From: Sphagnum compactum | Taxonomy: Eukaryota; Bryophyta; Sphagnopsida; Sphagnales | Direction of reading: 5' to 3' | Length of the DNA: 64,000 bases | Assembly (NCBI GenBank): GCA_965153455.1 | Contig: OZ234497.1 | Span: 4,464,001 to 4,528,000, forward strand | Part shown: piece by piece, positions 34,369 through 46,606 of the stretch | Layout of the letters: every line of letters starts with the position of its first letter | Numbering within the stretch: position 1 is the first letter of the stretch | Position numbers and translations under genes: made by a program | Notes under the pieces: generated by a model | Seen by the model: the letters and a program-made list of their open reading frames with translations, nothing else | Database searches by the model: none | Told to the model about the DNA's origin: nothing

Positions 34369-37300
34369 CTAGTGTTAAAATTCAAGTAAATTTTAATGTT
34401 GGGTGGGTATTAAAAAATATGTGAGAACTGGCAAAGGTTTTAAGCCAATTCTCGACTTGAATATTGCAAGGTATCACCTTAGGTGGTACTATGTATAAAA
34501 CTCAACTACAGGGTATTTTGCAAAATGAGAACCGATCATTTGAAACCCTAACAGAATATATGTTTATATTTTTTAGAAACCCTAACAAAGTATAAAAACT
34601 TTCAAGGTTGGGTTTCAAGGTCAAAGAAATAATTAGGTTTAAAGTTTAAAGGTCAATAGTCAATAATTAGATTTAAGCTTTAAGCTTTAAACATTGCCAC
34701 TCAGTGCAAGGATTATATAAAAATTGTTTTCCATTTTTTTTCATTGTGTGTTTTGTCTTTTGTCATCTTGTTTAGTTAGTTGTGGCGTGTTATTAGTGTG
34801 TTTGTTAGTTGTTTAGTTTGGTTTTTTTTCTTTTGCTTTGCTTGCATTTTTCCTCCTTTCGACATTATTCTTACTACTTGATTGAACCCCTATTCGTCCT
34901 TTCGTTGATGCTCCTCCTTTTCCATTGACACCATTATTGTTGTTCTTCTCAATGTAGCCCTTCCTTCCCTTGATACAGCTATTCTTATTCTTATTCTTTT
35001 TCAACATCACTTTTGCTCCTGCTCCTCCTGATGTTGCTCCTATTCTTGCTCCTCTTCGATGTTGCTCCTATTTTTATTCCTCCTTGATGTGCATGTTGCT
35101 CCTTGTAATGCAACTATTGCTCTTCCTATTTCATGTACCTCTCTTCTCCCCCTTGATGTAGCTGACAATGCTCCTCACAATGCAATTATTGCTCCTCTTG
35201 TTTCAAGTACTTCTCTACACCCCTCAATGTTATTGCTACTCCTCCTATTCCAAATTGGTGTTTTCCCCCCTTCATGTTTTTGCAAGCATGGGAGAAAAAA
35301 CAAGCTTTCCAATTCAATTTGTGTCCTCCTTCAAGCTTCTTCAAGCCAACCTTAAAGGTGAGTTTGTTTTTTTTCTCCAAATGGTTGTTTGTTGGTGAAT
35401 TTTGTTCTTTGTTTTGATTGTCAATAGTTTTTTGGGTAATTTTGGTTGACATGTTTTCTTGTTGTGTGTAGGAATTATTTGGACATTATGATCTCATTTT
35501 ATACATCACATTTCAGTTTTACACATTACATTACATTTTACACATTTTCATTTTGTATTTTTTCAAGACATTGTTTTTTTGTTAAATGTTTTAGAAAAAT
35601 GTTTTCTTGTAAATGTTTAAGTTTATTTTAACAGCATATATAAGCATTAAAATAACCAAAACATATATTTTGGTAAAAAATATACTTATTTCTAATTTCT
35701 CCTTTAGCTTATGTAATATTGTGGTGGAAAATGGGGGAGTCTAATCAAAATGAAATTTTGATTCAAGATTGAAGATGAGAATGAAAATAATGGAAATGAA
35801 TTGAACATTGAAGAAAATGTGGAGAATTAAAAAAATTGGAAATGTTCAAATAGAAAACAATAGAGTTGAAGAGAATGAAGGACAAATAATGAAATTTCAT
35901 TTGCAACATTTGCATGTTCAAAGAAAAATCTAAAAAGTCATAACAAAAATGCTTTATGTTGGGATTTTTATGTGTGAATGATGGGAAAGATGTTGAAAGA
36001 GTAAATCATCAAGTCATGAAATGTATTTTTTATTATGTTGATCCTATAAATGTTCATAATCCAAGAACAAAAGAAAAAAACGATTTAATAACATATTATA
36101 AGACTTATGATACATAATTATTTTAAAGAAACATGTAAATGCATATCATTCCATAATTGCAAAAAAAATTGAAAAAAAGGTTAACAATCTAATAACAAAA
36201 AATGTTGAAAGATTCCAACAAAGAAAAGGCCTATTGTCCCAAGAACTGTAATTTCTACTTTTTTTGTTATAAAAAACCCTTTCAAAAAGGATGATGTGCA
36301 ACAAAAAGACTTTTTACAAGACCTTGGCCTTTTGATTATGGAAATAACTTACCATTGCAATTGTTGAGAGTGTCTAGTTGAAGCATTGGATTTTACATGT
36401 CTCCTAAAATTGTTTTCCCTTTAAAAAGCAATTTTCTTAGGAAATATTGCCTAATTTGGTGGAGAAACAAAAAATATATATGTTTGCGAAAATTAATAGA
36501 TTGTATTTCTATGACAGTAAGCTTTGACTTGTGGATGTCCAAGGGGGCACATGATATATTTGTTTTTATTATGAATTTTTCAGGATCTAATTCATCGCCA
36601 AAACAAGGAACTATTGGTTTGTTCAAGGAAACAGAAATTACTAGGCAAACATTGGCCAACAATTTGACAAAACTATTTGATCAATATAGGTTAAGAAAAC
36701 CCATCATTGTCTATGTCAAAAATGAGGGTTGAAATTTGAATATTATGATGACTACTTGAAATCTATTATGAAATTGAAACTTTGGTTTGAATGAAAGGTT
36801 TTAAGGTAATTTTTTTGGCCATGTTTTTCCAAAGCATGTTAATATCCTATTACTAATGAAGTTTTTTGTAGAAATCTCAAGTTTATTTCAATCAAGTTTG
36901 CATAATCAGATTTGCAAAAATGTATAACTTGGCCTAAAAACTTTGGGAATGACAAACAAGGATGGAACAAGGCTTGTTTAGATTCTAATCTTCCCCTAAA
37001 AAAATTAAATAGTCCAATGAAGACAAGATGATAATTTAATTTATTGCAATTTTTTCATTACAAGTTTTTTTTCACAAGTTTTTTTATTTTATTTTTTGTT
37101 TCTTATTGAAGTGTGTTAGTTAAACATCCTAACATTGCATATTTAAATTTGATTGCAATTTTGTTAGCAAAATCATTATGTTTCAAAAAACATTGCAATT
37201 CAAAGATGTTATCCTTTGTTACAATAGGTAGAATACTGTCCAAATAAGTGGAAAAATGCTTCCCCTTTTTACTTGGCATATTTCTAAAATAATTATGGAT

Positions 37301-38516
37301 TTTTTATCTCATGTTGTGACTGTTTTTATTCTGAACCAATTTAGTAGCCATTGGTTACTTTTTGATGTGTTATAGTTTGCCATTACTATGTGTTTAAAGT
37401 TCAAAGAAAAAATTACAAACCCATTTGCTTTAGTCAATTTGATTAATGATGATTATGGGATTACTTTTGAATTGTTTTTGTTTGCTTCCAACATAGAAGG
37501 GAAGTTTGTGATGTTTTGAATTTTATTTTATTTTTTAAAAGCTCACAACATGTTGTCTTTAATGTTAGATTCTACATTCAAAAGCCTTTGTCTAATATCT
37601 TCTTTTATTAGCCAAGAGGAAAGTGTAAATATTATGGATGAATATGATACAAGATCTTTGTATCCTATGCTTTTGAAATGTTATCAGCATTTGCATCCAA
37701 TTACAAAATATATTGGATGTCTAGATCAAACAATTGATGAAGATTGTAATCTTGATATTTTTCAACAATCTGCATCCACAAGCGAGTTAACAAAGGAACT
37801 TGTCACTAGGGAATTATTGATTTTCAAATGTTACCAAGTGGATCCCAAATATATCAAATGTCATTTTCAATGGTGGGGAAAACATGAAGCCATGTATCCT
37901 ATAGTTAGTTTTTTGACCAATCAAATCTTAAGCATTGTAGGAAATTGATACTGAAAGATTTTTTTCCTTAGCTAGCATACTTACAAACATAAGGAAATGT
38001 CATTACAATCAGACAACTTAGAAAATTTGATTTTGATGAACAAAAATTGGCCAAGTGATTCTAGAGTTGGTTGTAAATCACCTTCCAATTTAAATGGAAT
38101 TAATTTAAACATATTTAAATTTTGAGAAGTTAAAAAATTTTGAAAGTTCATTTGAATGGGATGAAATAGTGGACATATTAAATTTTGAAACAATTTTTTT
38201 TAAAAAAAATTACAACTTTGTGATTTTCAAAAATGAAATTTTTATATTTGAAATAATTTTTTTTTTAATAACTAGTTTGCAAGAACCACCTTTGAAAACT
38301 GAGCGGTATGAATGAAATGTGTGAGAACCAACACTTTCAAAACCAGGTGAAATTTTTCTTACAATTTTTTGAAACCTTGCCCAGGTTTTTAAAACATGAA
38401 AATAAAAAAGAAAAAAAGAACCAAGTCAAGTCTTTAAATCCATTCTAATACCCCAGACCCGATGGTTCTCAGAAAAACCAGAGAACCACCAAACACTGGT
38501 AAATTCCATGACCACC
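34369..38516 (+). mobile_element. Decayed hAT transposon (candidate limits)
   Basis: The octamer AAGGTTCC occurs at 34361-34368 and 38517-38524, on either side of the hAT transposase remnant, and could be the 8-bp target duplication of a 4148-bp element. The ends themselves do not form a clear terminal inverted repeat. A weak inverted similarity exists further in (GTTGGGTGGGTATTA near 34399 versus GGGTCTGGGGTATTA on the minus strand near 38450). The 5' part (34813-35330) is low-complexity, with 'gatgttgctcct' words and a partial 73-bp duplication. Presence of the element is certain from its protein. The exact limits are tentative. Confidence 0.6.
35740..38110 (+). pseudogene. hAT-family transposase pseudogene
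   Basis: The best block is 36397-36732, which reads KLIDCISMTVSFDLWMSKGA followed by HDIF, then TIGLFKETE and a YVKNEG end, the DUF659 / RNase H-fold core of plant hAT transposases. A second block at 37550-37948 reads MLSLMLDSTFKSLCLISSFI, then MDEYDTRSLYPML, RELLIFKCYQVD, then WWGKHEAMYPIVSFL, the C-terminal hAT dimerisation region. A frameshift near 37948 moves the rest (ERFFSLASILTNIRKC) to another frame. Upstream, 35930-36110 shows a degraded BED-finger-like start, and 36740-37540 is heavily eroded. Many stops make it inactive. The element can only be mobilised by a related transposase elsewhere. Confidence 0.87.
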
Positions 38517-38854
38517 AAGGTTCCTTTCAGTAGCTGGGTTAGCCTAGAGAATTATGTGAGAGGGACAGCCAAATCAACCCCCCTTCTATTTATGTGTTGA
38601 TATTTGGTGTTTTTCTATTTGATTTCTCTTCACAAAAGAAATTGTTGCAAATTTTACCAAAAGAAAGTATTAAGATTTCTACTAAAAAATCAACCCCCCA
38701 AAAAAGAAGCAGCATGGTGGTGGAATGGGACCCATAGTTAATTATATAACCCCTAAATTGAAATTTTTAATGTTGTTCTCTCTTTGTTGTGTGGTTACCA
38801 GACAACATATTGAACTCGTGTGCTGTGTCTATAGTTGTTGAATAAATGAAATTA

Positions 38855-39554
38855 TAGTAAATCCCCTTCATAATCACGTCCATTTTAGTCACCCATTTTA
38901 GTCACGTATCTTTTATGTCACACATCTTTTAGTAACCATCTATTTTAGTAAGAAACACCATTCTTTAAAGTCACTATCATACTCTTTAGTAGCACAAAAT
39001 ATTTGCAAAGCTTTATTTGTAAATGTCATTTTAATGAGGAAAGTTTTAAACAAATATTAAGGTTTTGTAAATTGTAATTCCCTTTGGCAATGTTAGTGTT
39101 GCTTTGTGTTTAAGTTGTGCAAATTAACAACAATGAATTCAATTTTAAAAACCCCAAAAAAAAAAAAAAAATTAATGTAAACAAGCAAAAAATATGAAAA
39201 CTTGTCAAGAAAATAAAAAACCTTAATTTAAAAAATTCAGTTAACACAATACACAAGCTAATAGTTAAGGAGTTCAAACTCAATGTACATCATCACATTA
39301 AAATAAGAAAATATCACAACCTTCTTCAAGTCTAATAATGCATAATAGAGCTTACAATAACCCATGTAAAAAATTTAAACAATTACACCTTTATTCTATC
39401 ATAAAAAGGTTGTTCTGCAAAGTTTTTTTCAACTTATAGTCATAATTTTGTAAAGGTTTAAATGAAATGTGACTATACACGTTTAAATCAGAATTCATGA
39501 ATGTCACAAAAAAAAGTGGTCACCAAGGGAGTGATTATAAAGGGGGGTTTGCTG
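38855..39554. mobile_element. Tc1/mariner (pogo-like) MITE, 700 bp
   Basis: The left end is TAGTAAATCCCCTTCATAAT and continues CACG. The right end, read on the minus strand, is CAGCAAACCCCCCTTTATAA and continues TCACTCCC. TA lies directly outside on both sides (38853-38854 and 39555-39556), as expected for this superfamily, and a CAG-type start with a CCCC...TTATAA body is typical of pogo-like ends. The interior has repeated 'ttttagtcac' words and an A-run at 39157-39171 but no frame of note. Confidence 0.75.
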
Positions 39555-39556
39555 TA

Positions 39557-41257
39557 TTGTGATTACAACCAGTGTTGGGTTCTGAGGTAGAGTTTTTCAG
39601 TTAATTCTATCTCTTTGGATTGAACTAACAGGCAGTGTAAGTTAGTACAAAATCTCATAACTCTTAGAAAGTTGTTTGTTTCACTAGAGTCTAGGCTAGT
39701 ATAAGTTCTTTCACAAATCATCGCTCTGACTTTGAAATAGAATGGTCATTGAAAAACACAACCAGAGGTTACCCCCCACCACCCACTATGAATTGGTAAT
39801 GGGACATGAAATCAGGGTGATTTCAACTCCGGCCCCCTCCCCCAAAACTAAAAAAAAATTGGCAGGTCTTTCCAGAATGGGAAAATGTGACTTATCAATT
39901 TCAGCAAGTTTTGAGGCTTTAGAAATTGGTAACTAAACCGCCGCACAACATCAAGAGCAAAAGTTGAATTGGCCTGGTTCTCCAAAAACGCATCTAAAAC
40001 TCAAAAGTTTGAACTTAAATCACTCGACATGACAAAATGGAACAAGCTACATAGTCCTGGCTGATTCAGATCCTTGCTTTATGTACTTTACCAAGAGAAA
40101 GTACAGAAATGATAATCTCTCACTCTCAGTAGTACTGAAGATATCAAACAACAGAACAGCCTTTATTGGTTAAGTACTAAAAGGCAGGCATACTGAGGAA
40201 TCGGGATTTTGAGCAACAGAACAGACTCTACCAAAGTCTTGATAAGTACTAAAAGGCAGGCATACTGAGGAATCAGGATGTTGAACAACAGAACAGACTC
40301 TACCAAAGTCTTGATAAGTACTAACAGACAGGCTTCACTTTCATTGTGTGCATGAGTTGACAAAAGCAAAAGCACATAACATCTGTCTTGGTGTACCTAC
40401 TAGTTTCATGGTAGTACCCGAACCTAGTATAATACTTTGCTAGATTCTGAGTAAATCCTTCAAAAACCACAAGACCTAAGAGTTGATGATGCACAGAGTG
40501 AACCATTAGACACCAGTGCCACCATAGGGATGGATGGTACAGGAAACACTTTTCCATTGCATTCCAGTTCCCCAGCTAACCACAGTTGTCCCAATTGCTC
40601 AATTGCTGGTTTTACTGCCTACTTACAACCCACTAGCCCTTAGCTACATTCCAACCATCTACACACATCTGCTTACATACTAGCAACCCACAACTGAATG
40701 GCAAGAAGCTAATTAGTTGAAAGTAAAGCAAAGGTTGGACAGTTCAACATACAGAAACACCAGGAAATCTCAATCCAAGGATTGCTCAACCTTCACACAT
40801 GGGAGGTAGCTACAATCAATAAGTAAATTCCCACAATTTTTAGGGTAGTCAACTACTTGTTGCAGCAATTGACTTGGTCTCACAATATGCAATGAAATAT
40901 CCCCAAAAAGAAAGAGAAATTCATTCCATTGTTTGGCTGCATTATATATCTACTAGTTTGAAGCAAGAAACAAACACAATCTGAAGCCAAGAGAGAAAAA
41001 GAGATGAAGAACAGCATGCAATCTATATGCCAGAACAAGGGAAAGAGACAATGAAAATTGCAACAGAAAATACAGCACAGTCTCTTGATTCAAAACCTTG
41101 ACTATAAAGCAGTGGAGCAAAAATATTAACAATAATGAAGAAACTCTTTACCACAAAAAAAAGGTGATGCTCATATGAAATGAATGCCTCCTGGGAAATG
41201 ACTGGGGAGGTGAACTCAAGAGTTCAAGACCATGATAACAATTTTGGCATGACTAAC
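39557..41257. other. Region 3' of the trihelix gene
   Basis: No coding region is recognised. A plus frame at 39742-39936 has no known domain. 40171-40340 is a tandem repeat and 40488-40550 a dispersed repeat core also found near 17330. The transcript end of the trihelix gene should fall within this stretch, but I cannot place its poly-A site. Confidence 0.45.
40171..40340. repeat. 72-bp tandem repeat, two copies plus a partial
   Basis: The unit starts 'taagtactaaaaggcaggca' and repeats at 40171, 40243 and (partial) 40315. Copies differ at only four or five sites. The period is 24 codons and the minus strand is open across it (LLVLIKTLVES repeated), but this looks incidental. Confidence 0.88.
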
Positions 41258-43324
41258 CTAGCTCCGCTGCAATAGATCTGCCATCTTCAAAAATGCGTTT
41301 GCCACATTGTTGAGGGCCATGGCAATGGTGTTCATCGCCTCTTTGTTGGCAGCAAGTTTCTCTCTCTCCAAGGCTATCTTCTCTCGATGCCTGGCAAACA
41401 AAGTGATGTCAAACTGTGTTCAATCCTAGAGCGTAGAGTGGCTACATTGATGAAGTTGAACTCACATCAAAGAGAATGCTTCTAAGAAAATTGCAATATG
41501 GCATTAGCTAGCCACAAGACAGAGTTCACCAATATACATGTGACACTCCATGGCCCCCATGCAACACTCTTATGTATGAGAGATAATTGTCACAATTCAA
41601 ACAGCTCAATTACAGATCGCTAGGCCCATGTAGATTAAAAATTCCTGCATTACCTCAGAAGGATCAAATTGGCATTGCCACATGAAGGGTTCTGGACCTT
41701 GCTTTGCAGCCTAGAGAACAAAGGCTTAGTCCCAGTTACAGATTAAACTATTTAGACTTTGTATCAACAGTATCTTGTCTGAAAGCAAGGACCCGACTTA
41801 AATGTGGAGAGCGGGAAAGGAAACTTTGTGTCCACATGCATGGCGTACAGAGCAGATGATTGGATGAAAAGGGAACAGATAAAGCAGTGCCCAGACAGAA
41901 ACTGAGTTTCATGCTTAATTTACACTACAATTGATAGGGGAAAAATGGTAAAATGATCAAGTAACAAAGACAAAGCAGAGAACCTTACAGGGGGGTTCTG
42001 TAACCAGCATAAGTTTGAAGGGCACAACTCTGAAAGGGAAGGACAAGAGATTGCACTGCAAATGAGGTTGGCCATACCTGGCATCTTTCTTTTCTTCTGT
42101 TCTCATCAAATAATCTGCAGATTTCTGGGCCTCTGCTGTTGTTGTGTTGATTTCAGCAGCTGGTTCTGTAGATGAAGGTCCCACTTTCTTTTGACCCTTC
42201 ACAGGGCTACTTGTGTCCCCTGCCTCAGATCTGCCTGGGTGCTGCTGCCCCATCTGCTTGAATGGCAACTCACGGCTAGCTTCTAATCTAACCAGTTGGA
42301 CCCCTGGACCCTGCGATGGTACCTCACTGATAAGAACTGAGCCCGATCGCACATCTGCCCTAGCAGTGTCAGTTGCAGTAGTATCCAATTCTCGAAATCC
42401 TGGAAGAGGTGTTGATGCACTGCCTATCTCCACACTAGTTCTATGCTCGACTGGGGCTCCAAAACCTGACTCTAGTTCTCGTGTCTCTGATGTTTTCTTT
42501 CGTCTCTTTCTGGCACTTCCTTTCACATCTGGTGTTGGCATATCCTTTTGCCTTGTGGCAGTCTGAACTCCTGAGGCACTTCTCTCTCCAACCATCTCTC
42601 CTTGAGACACTTCAGTCCCTACTAGACTTGTGATATCCCTTGGAACGACACTGTCCCTTCGGGGAATTTCACTCGGAAACTCCTCTCCACTTGGAAGAGT
42701 TGAAACAGCCGCCTCAAGTACTGCCGTGTCATCCTGTTGTACAACCTCCTTTCCTCTCGATTCCTTCTTCGTGCTGCCAGACCCTGCTTGCTTTGATGGT
42801 CTTCGTAGAAGAAGTTTATCCATGATACCATAAAGGTCTCGATTCAAATTCGGAGGCAGACTAAGCTGCTTTCTTTGCCAGCTCTCCATTTCAAAGTAGG
42901 ATTTGTCATTGTCTCCTCTATCATCCTCATAATCCCTCACTTTCTTGAAATCAGGCATCGTGTTTTCCCACTTAAACCTGCACTGTTCCTTTGACCGCTG
43001 CACACCTCTACTCCAACAGTATTCTGCAACTGCCCTCCATTTCTCATCAGCAGAGACACTATTTCTCTTTGATCCTGTGAGAATCTCCTTCTCCCTTTTC
43101 TTGGCTTCTAGAAGTACTATACTTTCCTTGAGTGTCCAGACCCCTTGTCGATAGACCCGATCCTCCTCTTTAGTGGCTCCAGCCACTACCTGCTCAAAGC
43201 CCTCACCTTTATCTCCCTCTCCCATCATCCCTTCTCTTTCTCCTCCACCTTCATCTCCTATCTCTTCCAGCTCTCCTGCTGCTCCACCTGTGGCTTTCAG
43301 CTGGTGTGTTTCCAACAGCCACAA
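41258..43324 (-). CDS. Trihelix (MYB/SANT-like) transcription factor, 2 exons, 459 aa
   Basis: A nuclear DNA-binding regulator of the plant GT/trihelix family, probably close to the ASR3/SH4-type clade. Exon 1 is 43324-42078 and exon 2 is 41390-41258. The 687-bp GT-AG intron (donor CCAG|GTATGG, acceptor GCCAG|GCATCG) splits an Arg codon. Residues 60-130 form the trihelix domain with spaced Trp (GVWTLKESIVLLEAKK, EKWRAVAEYCW, CRFKWENTMPDFKKVRDYE). It is followed at about 142-172 by the amphipathic fourth helix (SYFEMESWQRKQLSLPPNLN). A basic nuclear signal RKRRKK lies at 272-277. A long Ser/Thr/Glu-rich linker follows, and exon 2 supplies a C-terminal coiled coil (IALEREKLAANKEAMNTIAM) ending LLQRS. 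Without splicing the frame would run to a hydrophobic tail, which argues for the intron. The acidic, Gly-rich N-terminus could also start at Met33. Targets are unknown. Confidence 0.92.
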
Positions 43325-46100
43325 ACTAACTCTCTACCAGGGGCAAGAATTTCCCCGTCATGCAGCAGCAAGACTCCTTCAGCTCTGTCCAGCTCAATAC
43401 CCAAGAAACCTCCTTGCTCATAACCAAAGTTCTGATGCAAAATCCCATACTCCCAATGTTGCCAAACACTTTGCCCTACTCCCTGGAGACACACCCACCA
43501 CTCCTGTTACATTGGACACTAAAGCGCAACACTCACATTCTCCTGCCCCCAGTGCTCTGGCTGGTCTCACACAAGCAGAGGCTCTTTCAGGCTTCCCTTG
43601 CATGTGTCCACATACCTGTACCTGCAGGTTTTCACAAAAAACCCCCCATAATGTACCAGATGAGAACAAACCATGACCTCTATACCCTCTTTCAAGTGGA
43701 GCTCTGAGACGAGACAACTAGCTACCACCATACTCACATCATCCCTTGACATATCCAGTCTTACTGGGGCAGGCTCCAAGCTTTTCCATTGCACTCTGCT
43801 AACACAACAAGATGAGATGACTTGTATTCCTCATTTCATCCTCTTCACAACTTGACAAGAGTTTCTCACAGCATTTCTAAATCACCCACATGAGTGACAC
43901 CTCTACTACAGACGTAAATAAATCTTTGTGCAACATGTGAGAGCTTCAGCTGGTTACTCTTCAACTCCCACCACATAGTACTCTCCAGCTCCAAATATTT
44001 TTTTCAAATGCATTGGATGAGAGATCCTTCGTTCTGGACACCTGACAAATGAGAAGCTCAATGTAGTAGCTCTTCCTTAAGCTCTTCACAATACTGGAAT
44101 ACAAATCCTGCACTCTCCTCCTTACAGTGTTTTCCCTGAAACTTTTCCAACTTGTCAATTCCCTGGGCTGAATTCAACAGCTCAATTCTCTTCCTCCAAT
44201 TACACTCCCTTTGCTCTCTCTCTCTCTCTCCCTCTCTCTTCAATTCAGCTTATGGATCAAGCTCAGTACTCCTTGTTCTTGTTTACAGTTGAGACTCTTG
44301 GTTGTCTGATAAGTCTTCCACTACGGTTCTCCTCACCAAGTAGTTTCTTGGCGCCAAGTCCAACAACGTTTTCAGTGTTGTGGGTTTCGGCTCATCACGG
44401 GTTCTCTATCGTCCTCTGGGGTTTCTTTCTCGGCGTAGTAGTTCCCCAAAAAATTTAAAAAATTTAAAATCGATCGCGAGTGAAGAAGAGCAACAAACCA
44501 TCTCAGAAAATTTCTCTACAAGAATGGTGGTTATCCACTCTAATCAGTTTTTACATTCTCGCAAGCTCCGATGATTTTCCAAAGTACTGTAGTCGCGAAT
44601 TCTTCGAGTCATCGACTGGCTCAGGTCTCAAGGCAATTGTTCCTGAAGAACACTAGGATTCACATGCACAAGGACCACGATCATGGTGGCATCGTTCCCA
44701 CAGAGGTGAAGAGGTACTGCGGTGCCTCCACCATTCTTCGTCTTCTTCTTCTTCTTCAAGTGTTAGTTTCTCGTCTCCCCGAGGAGCAGCAATAGTTGCA
44801 AATCTTCTTCAAGGAAGACAAGAGATCCTTTCTTCTCCTTCTTCCTCTTCTTCTTCCCGATCCTTTCAATTTGCCTCTGCGTCTTTAACTTGTGCACAAT
44901 TCCGCAATCTGCGACTACATTGACAAGAACAAAGCACTTCCAAAGGGGTGTGTGCGTGTGTGCTTGCACCCGGTGCGACACGAAAGGTACCTCTGGATTG
45001 CCAGCTTTTTTCTTCCTTGTCTCAATCCCATGAGCAGCCGAACTTCCAGAGCGCAGCAGTTAGCTCCGCTTTTGTCCACCTCCTGATCACAGACTTACGG
45101 CGGCTTCTTTACAACAATCGTCTTGTTGTCGTATTCTGGTCTTCTTTCTCATCGCCGCTGTTGTTCTTTGCTTGCTTTTACCGGCGGCTCTCTACTCTCT
45201 TGCTGCGAATCAAGAACTTTAGGGATCAATCGGAGACGATATGACAAAGAAAGAAACACAAAGATGACCCCAAGTCTTACAAGAAGAACAAGACGAGGAA
45301 TGAAGGCGGGCGGAGGAGAGACTGATGACTTCTTCACAGGGGCGCCAAAATCCTCCTCCCGCAAACTTTCAAAATCACAAAAAACACTCTCTTGCTTACT
45401 CACCTACTTACAATAGCGCGAAACCCGACGAGGCACATGAAAAGAAAGAAATCGTCGCATGGATTGATCCTCGAAGACCGCAACAAAAGAAAAAATAAAT
45501 GCATCAACAGGATCCTAGGAAGGAAACAAAACTGATTCTCAACGTAACCAGCACTTCTTCCCCTCCCCCACACACACACACAAACTAGCACAAACACAAA
45601 ACAAAGAAAGACAGAAAACCAAAACAAAACAAAACAAGAAAACGCCCGTCCGTCCCCCGACGGACGCACGCACGCACGCACACAAATCACGAAACCACCG
45701 CCTCCCACAAACAAGAAAAACTGGAGACCGAAATCCGCTCCAAAAAAAAAAAAGGTTATAAAAATTATTTTAAAAACACTGCAAGAAACAAGACGCAAGC
45801 TACAAGAGAACGCGATGCGAAGATGCAAGAAGAAGGGGGGCAAAAAAAAACTACTGCAATCGGGAACAGGGAAGGGAAGAGGACGCAGCGGTGACGGGGG
45901 AAGAAAAAGGTTGCGCGAAATACAAAGAGAACGAAACCAGAGAACCACAAAAGCGCTTCACGCTACACAGTATCCCAATTAGCGTCTAATACGGGAATAA
46001 TTAGGCACCTTAATTCAAATCCCAGGATAACTAATCAGCCGCTGGTTTCGGGATCGAATCCCCCCCGCTCCCTCCTCACCCTCACTCCCTCACATGGGTG
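43325..46100 (-). promoter_or_regulatory. CpG-richer leader and promoter region of the trihelix gene
   Basis: Unlike the rest of the window, this 2.7-kb stretch keeps many CG dinucleotides (for example near 44350-44410, 45010-45130, 45640-45690 and 45880-45960) and is polarised, with CT-rich blocks near the gene and purine-rich ones further out. It contains CT/GA tracts at 44214-44240 and 44745-44860 and ACGC repeats at 45663-45680. Frames here lack domains and overlap on both strands, so I read it as 5' leader, possibly with leader introns, and promoter. The transcription start is not fixed. Confidence 0.5.
44214..44240. repeat. CT/GA microsatellite in the trihelix leader
   Basis: An almost pure (CT)n run on the plus strand, read as GAGAGA on the gene strand. 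Such tracts are common in plant 5' leaders and promoters. Confidence 0.85.
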
Positions 46101-46130
46101 TGTATTTTTAACCCTACCTGTTTTTTTAAC

Positions 46131-46148
46131 ACACACACACACACACAA
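46131..46148. repeat. AC microsatellite
   Basis: A run of about nine AC units, followed by further C-rich low-complexity sequence up to 46230. Confidence 0.85.
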
Positions 46149-46230
46149 AGAGTAAACCACACCACACCCACACCCCTACCATGGTAAAAACTAAACACCT
46201 CCCCCCTCCCCACCCCCTCTCCCCCACCCC

Positions 46231-46606
46231 CAAACCATTTAAATTGCTTCTATATATTACAAGTATCCCATGTTTAGACCACATCATGGTCTCTTAGTCC
46301 AAATCTAACACATTTTGGACATTAATATGGTCACTAAGAGGCCTCACTAAACTCCAAAACCCATCTAAATTGATTCTAATTATTGCAAATATCACTTAGC
46401 TTAGACCAAACCAGGGTCTCTCAGTCCAAATCTACCATTTTTTGAACTTAATCTGACCACTAAGAGGCCTCACTACACCCCCAAAAAACCATTTAAATCG
46501 ATTCTAACTATTGCAAATATCCCATGCTTAGACTAAATCAGAGTCTGTCCGTCCAAATCTAACATTTTTGGGGCTTCATATGACCACTAAGAGGCCTTAC
46601 TAACAG
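46231..46606. repeat. About 127-bp tandem repeat, three copies
   Basis: Each copy contains 'aaccatttaaattg', 'ttgcaaatatc.c', 'cttagac', 'agtccaaatctaac' and 'gaccactaagaggcctcact'. Copies start near 46233, 46359 and 46487. They are about 80-85% alike by eye. No gene or transposon end is seen at the borders. Confidence 0.85.

Noticed and set aside
42213-42566. Plus-strand ORFs inside the trihelix gene
   Set aside because: They are the antisense shadow of the real minus-strand coding sequence.
43418-43717. 99-codon minus-strand ORF just upstream of the trihelix start
   Set aside because: No domain and not in frame with the trihelix CDS. More likely leader sequence.
45400-45948. 182-codon minus-strand ORF rich in Phe, Leu and Val
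   Set aside because: It is a product of low-complexity A/C-rich DNA upstream of the trihelix gene. Overlapping frames are equally open.
46041-46066. tRNA-like T-arm (GGGATCGAATCCC)
   Set aside because: No acceptor, D or anticodon arm is present upstream.
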